Source of the DNA: Bacillota bacterium
GTDB taxonomy: Bacteria > Bacillota > Clostridia > Peptostreptococcales > Anaerovoracaceae
Assembly: GCA_017437745.1 (NCBI GenBank)
Contig: JAFRYI010000023.1
Location: forward strand, 1-64,000
DNA: 64,000 bases
Reading direction: 5' to 3'
This document shows positions 8,333-16,112 of the stretch, one piece after another (within the stretch, counting starts at the first letter, position 1; each line of letters opens with the position of its first letter). The notes below the pieces were generated by a model, which saw nothing but the letters and a program-made list of their open reading frames with translations, did not search any database and was not told the origin of the DNA. Position numbers and translations under genes: made by a program.

Positions 8333-9064
8333 ATGATAGAATTCGATCATGTGTCGTTCGAATATGAAAAAGGAAAGCCTGTGATCAGCGACGTTTCCCT
8401 GCGGATAGAGCAGGGCGAGAGCGTAGGCCTGATAGGCGCTAACGGGGCCGGAAAATCCACCATTCTTAAGCTTATACTGGGTCTTTTAAGACCTACGGAA
8501 GGATCGGTACGTGTGTTCGGGCTGGAGACTGTAAAGGAGAACCTTGCCGCGATAAGGAAGCGCGCCGGTTTTGTGCTGCAGGATCCGGACGACCAGATGT
8601 TCATGCCTACGGTCCTGGACGACATGATGTTCGCGCCGCTCAACTACGGAATGAGCAGGGAAGAGGCCGGTGCCAAGGTGGACGCCGTCCTTAAGCAGCT
8701 GGATCTGGAATACCTTAAGGACCGCTACAACCATAGAATATCCGGAGGAGAAAAGCGCATGGCTGCGATCGCCACCATACTTACCATGGAGCCGGAGCTG
8801 ATACTGATGGACGAGCCGTCGTCCTCGCTGGATCCCTGCAACAGGCGCATGGTGATCAATACCATAAAGGATCTGCCGCAGACTAAGCTGATAACGTCTC
8901 ACGACCTGGACATGATACTGGACACCTGCAGCCGAGTTATACTGGTCTCGGGAGGCAAGATAGCCGCGGACGGCCCAGCGGAAACGATACTTACCGATAA
9001 GGCTCTTCTGGAGGCGAACCGCATGGAACTTCCGCTCTGCATAGCGGGAAGGCCTGCGGAATAG
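8333..9064 (+). CDS. cbiO: ECF transporter ATPase, CbiO
   Basis: A 243-residue ABC ATPase powering the cobalt/nickel transporter. It has Walker A GANGAGKST (35-43), Q-loop LQDPDDQMF, signature SGGEKR at about 137-142 and Walker B LILMDEP at about 155-161. The Q-loop form with DPD is typical of ECF ATPases. It starts three bases after cbiQ and ends the operon before a terminator. Only one ATPase is encoded, so a homodimer is expected, as in other CbiMNQO systems. Confidence 0.94.
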   Translation: MIEFDHVSFEYEKGKPVISDVSLRIEQGESVGLIGANGAGKSTILKLILGLLRPTEGSVRVFGLETVKENLAAIRKRAGFVLQDPDDQMFMPTVLDDMMFAPLNYGMSREEAGAKVDAVLKQLDLEYLKDRYNHRISGGEKRMAAIATILTMEPELILMDEPSSSLDPCNRRMVINTIKDLPQTKLITSHDLDMILDTCSRVILVSGGKIAADGPAETILTDKALLEANRMELPLCIAGRPAE

Positions 9065-9083
9065 AAAAAGGTCATATTGCGTT

Positions 9084-9119
9084 AAACGCGTCTTTCGCGC
9101 ATGCGGAAGCGCGTTTTTT
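9084..9119 (+). terminator. Rho-independent terminator after cbiO
   Basis: AAACGCG and CGCGTTT form the base of a stem that continues through TCTTTCGC/GCGGAAG with a bulge, followed by a T run. Confidence 0.8.
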
Positions 9120-9154
9120 AATTCTGATAAGGAGTTATTTTGCCGTCCTGAATA

Positions 9155-9163
9155 TGTTACAAT
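9155..9163 (+). promoter_or_regulatory. Extended -10 promoter of the CoA-transferase/dehydratase operon
   Basis: TGTTACAAT fits TGnTATAAT with one change. A leader of about 70 bases precedes a strong AGGAGG site. Confidence 0.5.
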
Positions 9164-9241
9164 TGTATAGAAAGAGGGCTTTAATACGGAGCTTCTTTAC
9201 TACAGGCCGGCTGCGGACAGCCGGAAACAGGAGGACATAAC

Positions 9242-10480
9242 ATGGAAAGGAAAGCGCTTACAGGAATAAGGGTAATAGACATGACCCAGTTCGAGGCCGG
9301 TCCGGTCTCCACCCTTACGCTTGCGCAGATGGGCGCGGAAGTCATAAAGATAGAACGCCCGAAATACGGCGAACAGGCAAGGATGGGCGCCAGAAGCAGC
9401 CACGGAACTCAGGGCGCGGGAGCGGATTCCATACACTTCGCGCTTCTCAACCCCAACAAGAAGAGCATAACCCTTAACGTAAAGACCGAAAAAGGCAGGA
9501 AGATCCTGGAAGAGCTTATAAAGACCGGCGACGTGATAGTGGAGAACTTTGCCGCCGGAACCATGGAGAGGCTCGGCTTTACGTGGGAGAAGATACACAG
9601 CATCAACCCCAGGATAATATACGGGACCATAAAGGGCTACGACGACAGGAGCCCGTTCGCCAAGTATCCGTGCTTCGACGGAGTTGCCCAGGCGATGGGA
9701 GTCGTCTGCTCGATAACCGGAGAGCACGACGGGCCGCCGATGATGACCGGCCCCAACCTTGCGGACAACCTGTCCGGCATATACATGGCTACGTCCATAC
9801 TGGCGGCTCTGTATCAGAGAGAGTTCACCGGCGAGGGACAGATGGTGCGCGTAAACATGCAGGAAGTGGTGATCCAGACCTGCCGCGGAGCGTTCGTGTG
9901 TCAGTTCGACGACGACCAGGAGAACGTCCGCTGGGGCAACATAAAGTTCCCCAACAGGGCGCCGCACAACATGTATCCCTGCAAGAAGCGCAGCGAGGAC
10001 AGCATCAACGATTACGCGATGATCTACGTGTCCCCGGTGCCGGGGTCCAAGCAGTGGCCCACGTTCTGCAACATGATAGGAAAGCCCGAATGGGCCGAGG
10101 ATCCCATAATGTCCGATCCGTTCGAAAGGGCGATGCGCAGGGAGGAGCTAGACGCTGTGATAAGCGCTTGGACCGTTCAGCACGACAAGGAAGAGCTGAT
10201 GACACTTCTGTCCGAGGCGGGAGTCCCCTGCGGCATGGTTACAAGCACCAAAGACATAGCGACGGAGCCGTTCTACCGCGACACAAAGGCCGTGGTGGAA
10301 GTGGAGCATCCGGTGCTCGGAAAGCATCTTACTCTGGGAAGCGCGTGGCATCTTTCCGCGTCTCCCTGCGAGGTAACACCGTCGCCTACGCTCGGCCAGC
10401 ACACCGACGAGATATACAAAGGACTTCTGGGCATGAGCGACGAAGAACTGTCGCAGCTTAAAGAAGAGGGCGTTATATAA
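9242..10480 (+). CDS. Family III CoA-transferase (CaiB/BaiF type)
   Basis: A 412-residue enzyme that moves CoA between acyl-CoA and a free carboxylate. It has the N-terminal Rossmann part beginning GIRVIDMTQFEAGP, the GAEVIKIERP segment and the central NLADNLSGIY motif with the predicted catalytic D175. Two 2-hydroxyacyl-CoA dehydratase subunits follow directly, the same arrangement as FldA-FldBC and HadA-HadBC in amino acid fermentation. It probably activates an (R)-2-hydroxy acid by transfer from the enoyl-CoA product. Which hydroxy acid (phenyllactate, isocaproate, glutarate or other) cannot be told. Confidence 0.9.
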   Translation: MERKALTGIRVIDMTQFEAGPVSTLTLAQMGAEVIKIERPKYGEQARMGARSSHGTQGAGADSIHFALLNPNKKSITLNVKTEKGRKILEELIKTGDVIVENFAAGTMERLGFTWEKIHSINPRIIYGTIKGYDDRSPFAKYPCFDGVAQAMGVVCSITGEHDGPPMMTGPNLADNLSGIYMATSILAALYQREFTGEGQMVRVNMQEVVIQTCRGAFVCQFDDDQENVRWGNIKFPNRAPHNMYPCKKRSEDSINDYAMIYVSPVPGSKQWPTFCNMIGKPEWAEDPIMSDPFERAMRREELDAVISAWTVQHDKEELMTLLSEAGVPCGMVTSTKDIATEPFYRDTKAVVEVEHPVLGKHLTLGSAWHLSASPCEVTPSPTLGQHTDEIYKGLLGMSDEELSQLKEEGVI

Positions 10481-10505
10481 CTCAACTGTTTTTCAGGAGG
10501 TTTTT

Positions 10506-11675
10506 ATGGCAATAAGAAAAGAAGCGGCAGCGGGCAAGGCCTTTGCCGCCCTGAAGGAGGCTTACGGAAACAGGAAGGCCGTTCTGCAGGATCTTAGGAA
10601 AAAGGGCGCCAAGACGGTGCTGGTAGCCGGATACGACGTTCCGGATGAGGCCGTACTTGCCGCCGGAATGGTGCCGTTCAGAGTCACCGGTTATTACGGC
10701 GGTCCGCGCGAGTCCGCGGAGAAGTATCTGGAGTACTCGTTCGGAGCCATCTGGAAAGGACTGTGGGAGAGCCTGGCGGAGGACTACGCCGGCCTTGCGG
10801 ACTACTGCGTGTTCTGCGGCAGTTCTGACATGTTCCTTAAGCTCTACTACTATTTCAGGACGCTTAAGAGGATAGAGCCGGAAAGGAAGCTTCCGGAGTT
10901 CTTCTACATCGACTACGAGCTGGTTGACAAGAAGCTTAAGACCCAGGAGCGCAACGAGCGCGAGATAAACAGGTTCATAGCGCAGCTGGAAGCCTGGTCC
11001 GGAAACAAGGTGACGGAAGCCGGACTTAAGGAAGCCATAGGACTCTGCAACGAGTACAGGCAGGCCTTAAGAGCCTTTACGGAGCTCAGGAAGAAGGACA
11101 ACTGCAGGGTCAACGGCAGTGAAGCTCTTATGGTGATAGGCGGATCCATGTTCATGGACAGAAAGGCCGCCGTAGAAGCTGTTAAGGCAGTTACAGAAGA
11201 AGCCGCGGCCTGGCCGGTAGTCGAAGGCACAAGGGTCTATTACGCAGGCAGCCCTCAGGAGACCACTGAGGTCTACGAGATCGCGGAAGCAAGCGGATGC
11301 TGCGTAGTTGGCGAGGACCACGACATGGGCGACCGCATGTTCGACACCGACGTACGGACTGACATAGCGCCTGTAAGCGCGCTCGCGGAAAGGCTGATAA
11401 CACGCATGCCCAGCAGCGAAAAGGGCAGCATAAAGGAAAGGGTAAAGTTTGCGGGCGAAAAGCTGAACGAGACCCAGGCGGAGCTCTTCCTTACGTACAT
11501 GAACAAGAACGACGAAGCCTACGTCTGGGATCTGCCCTCCATAAAGAGGAACGTTCTGGAGCCCAACGGCATAGCGTCCTGCACGATAGAAGGCCAGACC
11601 TGGCCGCTTACGGACCCGGAGGGCCTTAAGGCTAAGTTCGCGGAGATGGCTAAGCTCGGAAAGGAGGCAAAGTGA
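10506..11675 (+). CDS. 2-hydroxyacyl-CoA dehydratase-type subunit without canonical Fe-S ligands
   Basis: A 389-residue member of the HgdB/FldC/BcrC family, one half of a radical dehydratase that removes water from (R)-2-hydroxyacyl-CoA. The fold is recognisable from VLVAGYDVPDEAVLAAGMVPFRV, the CVFCGSSDMF region (about 98-107) and GCCVVGEDHDMGDRMF. By eye, the three Cys expected to hold the [4Fe-4S] cluster in HadB/HadC-type subunits are not at their usual places: the TCDG-like site reads SSDM and the C-terminal site has no Cys. This half may be structural or bind differently. The ribosome binding site is AGGAGG, and the next gene overlaps its stop codon. Confidence 0.85.
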   Translation: MAIRKEAAAGKAFAALKEAYGNRKAVLQDLRKKGAKTVLVAGYDVPDEAVLAAGMVPFRVTGYYGGPRESAEKYLEYSFGAIWKGLWESLAEDYAGLADYCVFCGSSDMFLKLYYYFRTLKRIEPERKLPEFFYIDYELVDKKLKTQERNEREINRFIAQLEAWSGNKVTEAGLKEAIGLCNEYRQALRAFTELRKKDNCRVNGSEALMVIGGSMFMDRKAAVEAVKAVTEEAAAWPVVEGTRVYYAGSPQETTEVYEIAEASGCCVVGEDHDMGDRMFDTDVRTDIAPVSALAERLITRMPSSEKGSIKERVKFAGEKLNETQAELFLTYMNKNDEAYVWDLPSIKRNVLEPNGIASCTIEGQTWPLTDPEGLKAKFAEMAKLGKEAK

Positions 11676-12988
11676 TGGCAGAAGAAAAGAAGCAGACCTA
11701 CGAAACAAGGTCGATCAAGCGTCTGGAATCGTCCAAGACCGCTAGCGCTTATCAGAAACAGTGGTTCCACACCCTCCGTCCCAGAGTTGAGGCCGGCGAG
11801 CCCTTCGCTCTGCTGTGCGCGGACGCTCCCATGGAGATATTCCGCGCCATGGACATTCCGTTCGTGGTATACCAGTGGTGGACGGCCATCTGCGCCGCAA
11901 AGCAGATGAGCGGCACGTACTACGGCTACATGAAGGACGCGGGATACCGCGACGACATTTGCTCCTACTGCTCCACCATCTACGGCTGCGCGCTGGATCC
12001 TCATCCGGAAGAAGGCCCCTGGGGCGGACTTCCCGAGCCGAGCATCATCATAACCCAGAGCGAATGCTCCGTTATGAGCAAGATAGAAAACCTTATGGCG
12101 GAAGCCTACGACCACGCCGAGCAGTACACCATGCACCGCTATCACGAGCCCGTGATCACCGAGAACTGGTGGGACAAGGCGTTCGAGCACTACACCGAGC
12201 TCAGCAGCCCGGAGCGCCTGGACTTCTACGAAAGGGAGCTCAGAGACCTGATAGCTTTCCTGGAGCAGAAGACCGGCCGCATGTTCGACATGAACAAGTT
12301 CCGCGAGGTGATGGACAACGTTAACGAGCAGGACTACTGGTACAGAAAGACCAGAGACCTCATCGCGGAGAACAAGCCGGCTCCGGCCGTAATAAGCGAT
12401 ACCGTAAACGCGGTAATGCAGGCGCAGTGGCAGCGCGGCACCAAGTGGGCCGCGGAGCACGCCAAAGGCCTTTACGAAGAAGTAAAACAGAGGGTGGATG
12501 AGAACAATCCCGCCGTTCCCAACGAGCGCATAAGGCTGATGTGGATAGGCCGCGGACTGTGGTTCAACCTGGCGTTCTATAACTACTTCGAGGAGAAGTA
12601 CGGCGCGGCGTTCATCTGGTCCATGTACCTGGGGCTTGCCGCGGACGCCTACGGAAGGTTCAACTACGAGGACAACCCGCTGAGGGCGCTGGGAACAAGG
12701 TTCTCCATGATAACCGACTTCCTGCACATGCCGCCCTGGAACGCGGAGTGGTTCCTTAAGGAAGCAAGACACAACCAGATCGACGGCGTGGTGCTCCTTA
12801 CCTCCGAGAACTGCATGAACAACGGCGACTTCTACTACAACATAGTAAAGACGCTGGAGGACAACGGATTCCCGGTCTGCATGCTCAGAGCTGACCCCGC
12901 GGACGCCAAGAAGTGGAACCAGGAGACCATGACGGCTGCCGTAGAAGACCTTATAGTAAACAGGATAGAGCCCAAGCTTAAGAAATAG
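11675..12988 (+). CDS. 2-hydroxyacyl-CoA dehydratase subunit with cluster cysteines
   Basis: A 437-residue partner of the preceding subunit. It keeps candidate cluster ligands at C96/C99 (ICSYC), C131 (QSECS) and C380 (ENCMNN), the three regions used in HadB/HadC-type enzymes, so the [4Fe-4S] cluster probably sits here. The ATG overlaps the previous stop (TGATG) with AAGGAGG seven bases before it; a GTG one codon upstream is possible. The ATP-dependent activator (HadI/FldI type) needed by these enzymes is not in the window. Product identity is unknown; benzoyl-CoA-reductase-like roles are an alternative. Confidence 0.87.
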   Translation: MAEEKKQTYETRSIKRLESSKTASAYQKQWFHTLRPRVEAGEPFALLCADAPMEIFRAMDIPFVVYQWWTAICAAKQMSGTYYGYMKDAGYRDDICSYCSTIYGCALDPHPEEGPWGGLPEPSIIITQSECSVMSKIENLMAEAYDHAEQYTMHRYHEPVITENWWDKAFEHYTELSSPERLDFYERELRDLIAFLEQKTGRMFDMNKFREVMDNVNEQDYWYRKTRDLIAENKPAPAVISDTVNAVMQAQWQRGTKWAAEHAKGLYEEVKQRVDENNPAVPNERIRLMWIGRGLWFNLAFYNYFEEKYGAAFIWSMYLGLAADAYGRFNYEDNPLRALGTRFSMITDFLHMPPWNAEWFLKEARHNQIDGVVLLTSENCMNNGDFYYNIVKTLEDNGFPVCMLRADPADAKKWNQETMTAAVEDLIVNRIEPKLKK

Positions 12989-13002
12989 GCTTATCAGGAC
13001 GA

Positions 13003-13046
13003 AAAAAGACCGGACGGCGCATTCCGCAAAGTCCGGTCTTTTGTTT
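13003..13046. terminator. Bidirectional terminator between convergent genes
   Basis: AAAAGACCGGAC pairs perfectly with GTCCGGTCTTTT. A-rich and T-rich flanks allow it to serve both the dehydratase operon and the convergent phosphotransferase gene. Confidence 0.85.
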
Positions 13047-13067
13047 TCTGTGTTATGTGCCGCCCGG

Positions 13068-14060
13068 CTATCCGAAGTATTCGCCGTATATGTCACCGGC
13101 GATCTTTTCGTATTTGGCGATCATGTAGAACATTATTCCGCCAAGGACGATGATGTTGAAAGGTACGAACCACGCGTGGAGCTTAAGCAGGACCAGTATG
13201 TCCAGGGCGTAGGCGCGCAGGTTGTAGGTCAGGACGTTGGTCAGCTGGACGTACTTGCGGCTTTCGGCAAGGTAAGCTTCCGCGGCGTATTCCGATATCT
13301 CGCTGTCGTCCGCTTCTATCGCTTTCAGCAGTCTTACGACGTTGGGGGACATCCTCTCCTGCGCTCTGGTGTAAGAATAATAGACTCTCAGGTACAGCTT
13401 GTTGTAGAAAGGCGCGTCCTTGCTCTCGGAGAGTTCCTTTTTTATCTGCTCGGAACTGTTGAAGCAGCCGTTGCTCTTTCTGTCCAGCAGATGCAGGTGG
13501 AGGCTTCTGTAGTAGTCGGCCATCCGCGCGTGCATGCCGTGGCAGTAGCCGCAGACGATCAGGACGGGGAAGATCCACCAGGACCAGTTGGTGTTGGTAA
13601 AGGGAATGGTCTCCTTCGTCATGCGGAAGGCTATGACGATGTATATCGCCGCGAAGTTGGTGATGTCTACGGCGCCGTCCAGGAACCGTCCCATCTGGCT
13701 GCTGGAGTTGGTCAGTCTGGCGACCGGTCCGTCCGTGCAGTCCAGGACCACTGCGAAGTACTCGATGAGTATGCCCAGCAGGTTCAGCCCGACGTTCTGC
13801 GGATAGAAGAAAAAGCTTCCGAGTATGCCGAAAAACAGGGACAGAAGCGTGATCTTGTTGGCGCTTACCCCGTGTTTGATGAAGAAGTGCGCAAGGGCCA
13901 TTGAAAACGGTCCGTACAGGATGGTGTCTACGCGGTCTTCCGTGTCGTTGGATTTCTGCGAAGCTTCCAGATCCTTTTGCAGCTGTTCGTGACGTTCCCT
14001 GAGCTTTTCTATGTCTACAGTTCTGGCCGCAAAACCGCGGCCGTTCTTATGATCGCTCAT
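13068..14060 (-). CDS. CDP-alcohol phosphatidyltransferase family membrane protein
   Basis: A 330-residue membrane enzyme of the family that transfers a phospho-alcohol from CDP-linked donors in phospholipid synthesis. The complete signature D-x2-DG-x2-AR-x8-G-x3-D-x3-D is present with D107, D110, G111, A114, R115, G124, D128 and D132. A charged, coiled-coil-like N-terminal stretch of about 45 residues precedes the first membrane helix, and about 75 mostly soluble residues near 195-270 separate the catalytic part from C-terminal helices, longer than in PgsA or PssA. The acceptor is unknown. It is monocistronic, on the minus strand. Confidence 0.85.
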   Translation of the reverse strand: MSDHKNGRGFAARTVDIEKLRERHEQLQKDLEASQKSNDTEDRVDTILYGPFSMALAHFFIKHGVSANKITLLSLFFGILGSFFFYPQNVGLNLLGILIEYFAVVLDCTDGPVARLTNSSSQMGRFLDGAVDITNFAAIYIVIAFRMTKETIPFTNTNWSWWIFPVLIVCGYCHGMHARMADYYRSLHLHLLDRKSNGCFNSSEQIKKELSESKDAPFYNKLYLRVYYSYTRAQERMSPNVVRLLKAIEADDSEISEYAAEAYLAESRKYVQLTNVLTYNLRAYALDILVLLKLHAWFVPFNIIVLGGIMFYMIAKYEKIAGDIYGEYFG

Positions 14061-14122
14061 TATCCGATTATGTGTCGTTCCGACCGGTCCTGAAACTGTT
14101 AGGTTATAAGAATACTTTGTGT

Positions 14123-14131
14123 ATTATAACA
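14123..14131 (-). promoter_or_regulatory. Extended -10 promoter of the phosphotransferase gene
   Basis: On the minus strand the sequence reads TGTTATAAT, a perfect extended -10. An identical box precedes the DtxR-type regulator gene at 23301-23309. Confidence 0.6.
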
Positions 14132-14253
14132 AAACATCGCGGGTCGGTAAACATATAATTGTTAATAAGGCAGGTTTTTACCATTAAATGCGGCGATCCT
14201 TAAGACCGCGCCGGCTGATATGAAAAGCCATGGATAAATACGGGTCCGGAATA

Positions 14254-14262
14254 TGGTATAAT
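14254..14262 (+). promoter_or_regulatory. Extended -10 promoter giving a probable leaderless mRNA
   Basis: TGGTATAAT is a perfect extended -10. Its last base lies six bases before the ATG at 14269, so transcription would start at or next to the initiation codon. No ribosome binding site fits in between. Confidence 0.6.
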
Positions 14263-14268
14263 AAGACC

Positions 14269-15447
14269 ATGAATTACCGCAAAGACAGGTACGGCAACGA
14301 AATATCGATACTGGGCTACGGCTGCATGCGCTTTACGCAGAAGGCCGGCCGCATAGACCTGGACAAGGCTCAGGCGGAGATCCTGGAAGCTTTTAACGCG
14401 GGCGTAAACTACTACGACACAGCGTACATCTACTCGGGTTCGGAGGCGGCGATAGGCGAGATATTCGAGCGCTGCGGGATACGCGACAAGCTTTATATAG
14501 CGACCAAGCTGCCGCACTATTACATAAAGAGCGTGGAGGGCGCGGAAAAGATACTTAACGAGGAGCTGCGGCGCCTCAGGACGGATCACATAGATTACTA
14601 CCTGATGCACATGCTCTCGGACGACAAGACCTGGGAGAGGCTCTGCGCCATGGGAATAGACAAGTGGCTGCGCGAAAAGCAGAAGACCGGGGTGGTACGC
14701 CAGATCGGTTTCTCGTACCACGGCAACTCCGACACTTTCTGCCGCCTGGTGGACGCCTGGGACTGGGACTTCTGCCAGATACAGTACAACTATCTGGACG
14801 AGCACAGCCAGGCGGGGCGCACAGGGCTTATGCACGCCGCGGAAAAAGGACTGCCGGTGGTGATAATGGAGCCGCTGCGCGGAGGAAAGCTTTCCAGCCA
14901 TCTGCCGGATAAGGCAAGGAAGATAATGGCGGAACATTCGCCTGTCAGGACGCCGGCGGAGTGGGGCTTCAGGTGGCTCTGGGACCAGCCTCAGGTAACG
15001 TGCGTGCTTTCCGGCATGAACTCCGTGGAGATGGTCCGCGAGAACTGCAGAAGCGCTTCTCAGGCGCAGGCAGGGGACCTTACCGAAGCGGACAGGGAGA
15101 TGATCGCCAAGGTCGTGGAGGCTATCCGCGCTAACATAAAGGTGGGCTGCACGGGCTGCAGATACTGCATGCCCTGTCCTAAGGGCGTGGACATACCCGG
15201 TACGTTCGCGGCCTACAACGACAGATATTCCGAAGGCTGGACGACGGCCTTCAGGGAATACTTCATGTGCACGCTGCTGCGCAAGGAAACGACGTCCGCG
15301 TCGCAGTGCGTAAAGTGCGGCAAATGCGAACAGCACTGCCCGCAAGGCATAGCGATACGCGAAGAGCTCGCCAACGCCTGCAAGGTGCTGGAGGGGCCGG
15401 TCTATAAGGTGGCGAAGAAGTTCCTGCCGCTGTTCATGAAATACTAG
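14269..15447 (+). CDS. Aldo/keto reductase with C-terminal [4Fe-4S] ferredoxin region
   Basis: A 392-residue NAD(P)-dependent oxidoreductase of the subgroup carrying iron-sulfur clusters. The N-terminal (beta/alpha)8 barrel opens with GNEISILGYGCMRF and has the YYDTAYIYSGSE motif with the catalytic Asp/Tyr pair. The C-terminus carries two cysteine sets: CTGCRYCMPC and CVKCGKCEQHC. A frame opening at 14230 would add 13 residues but lacks a ribosome binding site, and family members begin near MNYRKDRYG, so 14269 is chosen. The extended -10 at 14254 implies a leaderless transcript. Substrate unknown. Confidence 0.88.
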   Translation: MNYRKDRYGNEISILGYGCMRFTQKAGRIDLDKAQAEILEAFNAGVNYYDTAYIYSGSEAAIGEIFERCGIRDKLYIATKLPHYYIKSVEGAEKILNEELRRLRTDHIDYYLMHMLSDDKTWERLCAMGIDKWLREKQKTGVVRQIGFSYHGNSDTFCRLVDAWDWDFCQIQYNYLDEHSQAGRTGLMHAAEKGLPVVIMEPLRGGKLSSHLPDKARKIMAEHSPVRTPAEWGFRWLWDQPQVTCVLSGMNSVEMVRENCRSASQAQAGDLTEADREMIAKVVEAIRANIKVGCTGCRYCMPCPKGVDIPGTFAAYNDRYSEGWTTAFREYFMCTLLRKETTSASQCVKCGKCEQHCPQGIAIREELANACKVLEGPVYKVAKKFLPLFMKY

Positions 15448-15501
15448 TTCGCGGAGCGGACCGGACGTTCAGCGTCCGCCGCGGTCCGAAAGGAGCCTAA
15501 C

Positions 15502-16017
15502 ATGAAAAAACTGCTTATAGTAATAGACATGCAGAACGATTTCATAGACGGGTCGCTGGGCACCAAAGAAGCTCAGGCGATAGTGCCGGCGGTGGCCGCA
15601 AAGATAGCGTCCTACCCGCCGAAGGACATCATTGCGACGATGGATACCCACGGACCGGATTATCTTAAGACGCAGGAAGGCAGGAATCTTCCCGTCGAGC
15701 ACTGCGTAAAAGGTACGGAAGGCTGGCGTATAAGGCCGGAGATCGAGGCGCTGCTGGACAAGGCAAGGATATACGAAAAGCCGACGTTCGGCTGCGAAAG
15801 GCTTGCCGGGGATCTTAAGTCTGTGAAGGGTCTTAAGGAAGTCGAGATGGTAGGCCTTTGCACGGACATCTGCGTGGTATCCAACGCGCTGCTGATAAAG
15901 GCGGCTCTGCCGGAGCTTAAGATAAGCGTGGATTCCGCTTGCTGCGCGGGCGTCACTCCGGAAAAGCATCTTGCCGCGCTGGAGACGATGAGGTCCTGCC
16001 AGATCGAAGTAAAATAG
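15502..16017 (+). CDS. Isochorismatase-like cysteine hydrolase (nicotinamidase-related)
   Basis: A 171-residue cytoplasmic hydrolase. The triad of the family is visible: D9 (IDMQNDF), K93 (YEKPTFG) and C124 (GLCTDICV), the last with the expected preceding cis-peptide-type motif. Many close relatives are annotated as nicotinamidase or generic cysteine hydrolase; the metal-binding DxHxxxxH of true PncA is only partly represented (MDTHGPDY), so the substrate is open. It follows the aldo/keto reductase by 54 bases with its own AAAGGAG site and may be cotranscribed with it. Confidence 0.85.
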   Translation: MKKLLIVIDMQNDFIDGSLGTKEAQAIVPAVAAKIASYPPKDIIATMDTHGPDYLKTQEGRNLPVEHCVKGTEGWRIRPEIEALLDKARIYEKPTFGCERLAGDLKSVKGLKEVEMVGLCTDICVVSNALLIKAALPELKISVDSACCAGVTPEKHLAALETMRSCQIEVK

Positions 16018-16044
16018 CTAATATAAACGAGTGTGTTCGAAATA

Positions 16045-16075
16045 CAAAACTCCGGGATCTTCTCCCGGAGTTTTG
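16045..16075. terminator. Bidirectional terminator between convergent genes
   Basis: CAAAACTCCGGGA pairs perfectly with TCCCGGAGTTTTG across a 5-base loop. It lies between the convergent hydrolase and beta-helix protein genes. Confidence 0.88.
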
Positions 16076-16112
16076 CGTTGTCGTTTTTATTTAAGGAGCC
16101 TTTTTGAGCGGC

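Noticed and set aside
14230..14268. Earlier start for the aldo/keto reductase
   Set aside because: No ribosome binding site is present, the extra residues are not family-like, and they would overlap the promoter's -10 box.
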